Below are positions 7,176 through 7,486 of a DNA stretch of 7,486 bases, piece after piece. Source of the DNA: JAWXCH01 sp034440595. Lineage in GTDB: Bacteria; Planctomycetota; Planctomycetia; Pirellulales; JALHPA01. The stretch is taken from the NCBI GenBank assembly GCA_034440595.1, contig JAWXCH010000431.1, forward strand, positions 1-7,486. Reading direction: 5' to 3'. The notes under the pieces were generated by a model. It saw only the letters and a program-made list of their open reading frames with translations. It did no database searches and had not been told where the DNA came from. How positions within the stretch are numbered: the first letter of the stretch is position 1; each line of letters opens with the position of its first letter. A program made the position numbers and the translations under genes.

Positions 7176-7236
7176 GCTTTTTGCCTGACCTGTCTTCATG
7201 CGGCTCGTTCGAGCCGCTCGACAGGTGACGCAAAGC
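7176..7236 (+). promoter_or_regulatory. Long interrupted stem-loop in the putative leader
   Basis: The inner stem is perfect over 7 bp: GCGGCTC (7200-7206), loop GTTC, GAGCCGC (7211-7217). An internal loop (TTCAT against TC) leads to a second perfect 7-bp stem, ACCTGTC (7188-7194) with GACAGGT (7220-7226). After a 3-nt mismatched region the arms can continue with TTGC (7181-7184) against GCAA (7230-7233). No U-tract follows on either strand, so it does not look like an intrinsic terminator. It is more likely an RNA leader structure or a protein-binding DNA element. Confidence 0.6.
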
Positions 7237-7240
7237 AAAA

Positions 7241-7269
7241 ATGGACACCCTGAGGCACCTTGCGTCCAT
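7241..7269 (+). promoter_or_regulatory. Small stem-loop between the long hairpin and the start codon
   Basis: ATGGAC (7241-7246) is the reverse complement of GTCCAT (7264-7269), enclosing 17 nt that include the short inverted AGG-CA-CCT. It starts 4 nt after the long hairpin's outer arm. It also contains an ATG in frame with the downstream gene, but that codon lacks a ribosome site. Confidence 0.4.
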
Positions 7270-7303
7270 AGTGCAATTCGCAGCTTTTAAACCCCGGAAC
7301 ACG

Positions 7304-7308
7304 AGGAG
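7304..7308 (+). promoter_or_regulatory. Strong ribosome binding site of the LEPR-XLL gene
   Basis: AGGAG with a 7-nt spacer to ATG 7316. It is the best Shine-Dalgarno in the window and decides the start over the in-frame ATG at 7241. Confidence 0.75.
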
Positions 7309-7315
7309 AGTATCG

Positions 7316-7486
7316 ATGAAACGTGAAAAAAGATGGATTTTTGAGTCGCTAGAAACTCGGAATCTGCTAGCGTCTCACCTCGGATTCGATGAATCCATGC
7401 TCGCACCGCCGCCGGGCCAGTCCCCTATCGCTCCCCCGGCAGCGATCGGTCAAGCCACTCCCGGACAGGGCCAACCTAGCCAAGGA
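7316..7486 (+). CDS. N-terminus of a putative surface/secreted protein with LEPR-XLL-type motif, 3'-partial
   Basis: The first 57 residues of a protein that runs off the right edge. Residues 9-20 read FESLETRNLLAS, preceded by the basic start MKREKRWI. This is the LExRxLLA (LEPR-XLL-type) motif found near the N-terminus of many large planctomycete cell-surface or exported proteins, often followed by cadherin, dockerin, Ig-like or similar domains. The motif probably relates to export or sorting; its exact role is not settled as far as I know. It is followed by a stretch rich in Pro, Gly, Gln and Ala (residues 30-57), like a low-complexity linker. The start is chosen for AGGAG 7 nt upstream; starting at the in-frame ATG 7241 would add 25 residues with no family support. 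The gene diverges from the sigma factor and has a long structured upstream region. Its domain content cannot be seen here. Confidence 0.85.
   Translation, partial: MKREKRWIFESLETRNLLASHLGFDESMLAPPPGQSPIAPPAAIGQATPGQGQPSQG

Larger units (their letters stand above)
6999..7315. other. Structured divergent intergenic region
   Basis: 317 bp between the leftward sigma gene and the rightward surface-protein gene, so it should hold both promoters. It contains no convincing gene. From left to right: the sigma ribosome site; an 11-bp near-palindrome CACGAATCGTG (7050-7060); the AT-rich inverted repeat at 7093-7111; a possible -10 box at 7145-7150; a long interrupted hairpin at 7176-7236; a smaller hairpin at 7241-7269; and the ribosome site of the surface-protein gene. 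The motif ACCTGT occurs at 7115-7120 and 7188-7193, with its reverse complement at 7221-7226. Confidence 0.75.

Noticed and set aside
7176..7236. Intrinsic terminator
   Set aside because: The hairpin is strong, but it is followed by A-rich sequence on the + strand and by mixed sequence on the - strand. It also stands upstream of a gene start, not after a gene.

Overview
The window looks like chromosomal DNA from a planctomycete, most likely a Pirellula/Rhodopirellula-type member of the Pirellulales. Three things point there. One is a large membrane Ser/Thr kinase with a C-terminal TPR-type region, of the architecture greatly expanded in that phylum. Another is an ECF sigma factor of planctomycete type directly upstream of it. 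The third is a secreted-protein N-terminus carrying the LExRxLLA (LEPR-XLL-type) motif. Most of the window is moderately GC-rich, with weak or variable Shine-Dalgarno sites. No tRNA, rRNA, CRISPR array, insertion sequence or integrase was seen.

Left half, all on the + strand: the C-terminal reductase part of RibD (riboflavin synthesis, cut by the window edge); a 104-bp gap with a near-perfect 16-bp tandem duplication; a complete MoxR-type AAA+ ATPase; a 226-aa protein of unknown function in distinctly AT-richer DNA; and a ComF-family zinc-finger/phosphoribosyltransferase protein. The last three are closely spaced (46 and 19 bp gaps) and could be co-transcribed, but they do not form a recognised pathway. 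The DUF58 and von Willebrand-factor genes that usually follow moxR are absent, and the unknown gene sits in that place.

Right half: a leftward two-gene unit, ECF sigma factor then Ser/Thr kinase with a 21-bp gap, converges on comF. It is a plausible signalling module: the kinase has one membrane span, a predicted cytoplasmic catalytic domain and a predicted periplasmic TPR region, and may control the sigma factor by phosphorylation. A 317-bp intergenic region separates it from a divergent gene for a putative surface or secreted LEPR-XLL protein that runs off the right edge. This region holds an AT-rich inverted repeat, a long interrupted hairpin with several mutually exclusive pairing partners, and a second smaller hairpin. 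It is the most structured non-coding DNA in the window.

I saw no clear-cut new defence or metabolic system. The items most worth following are the AT-rich unknown gene beside an orphan moxR, the structured leader of the surface-protein gene, and the chance that the sigma/kinase module controls that divergent gene.
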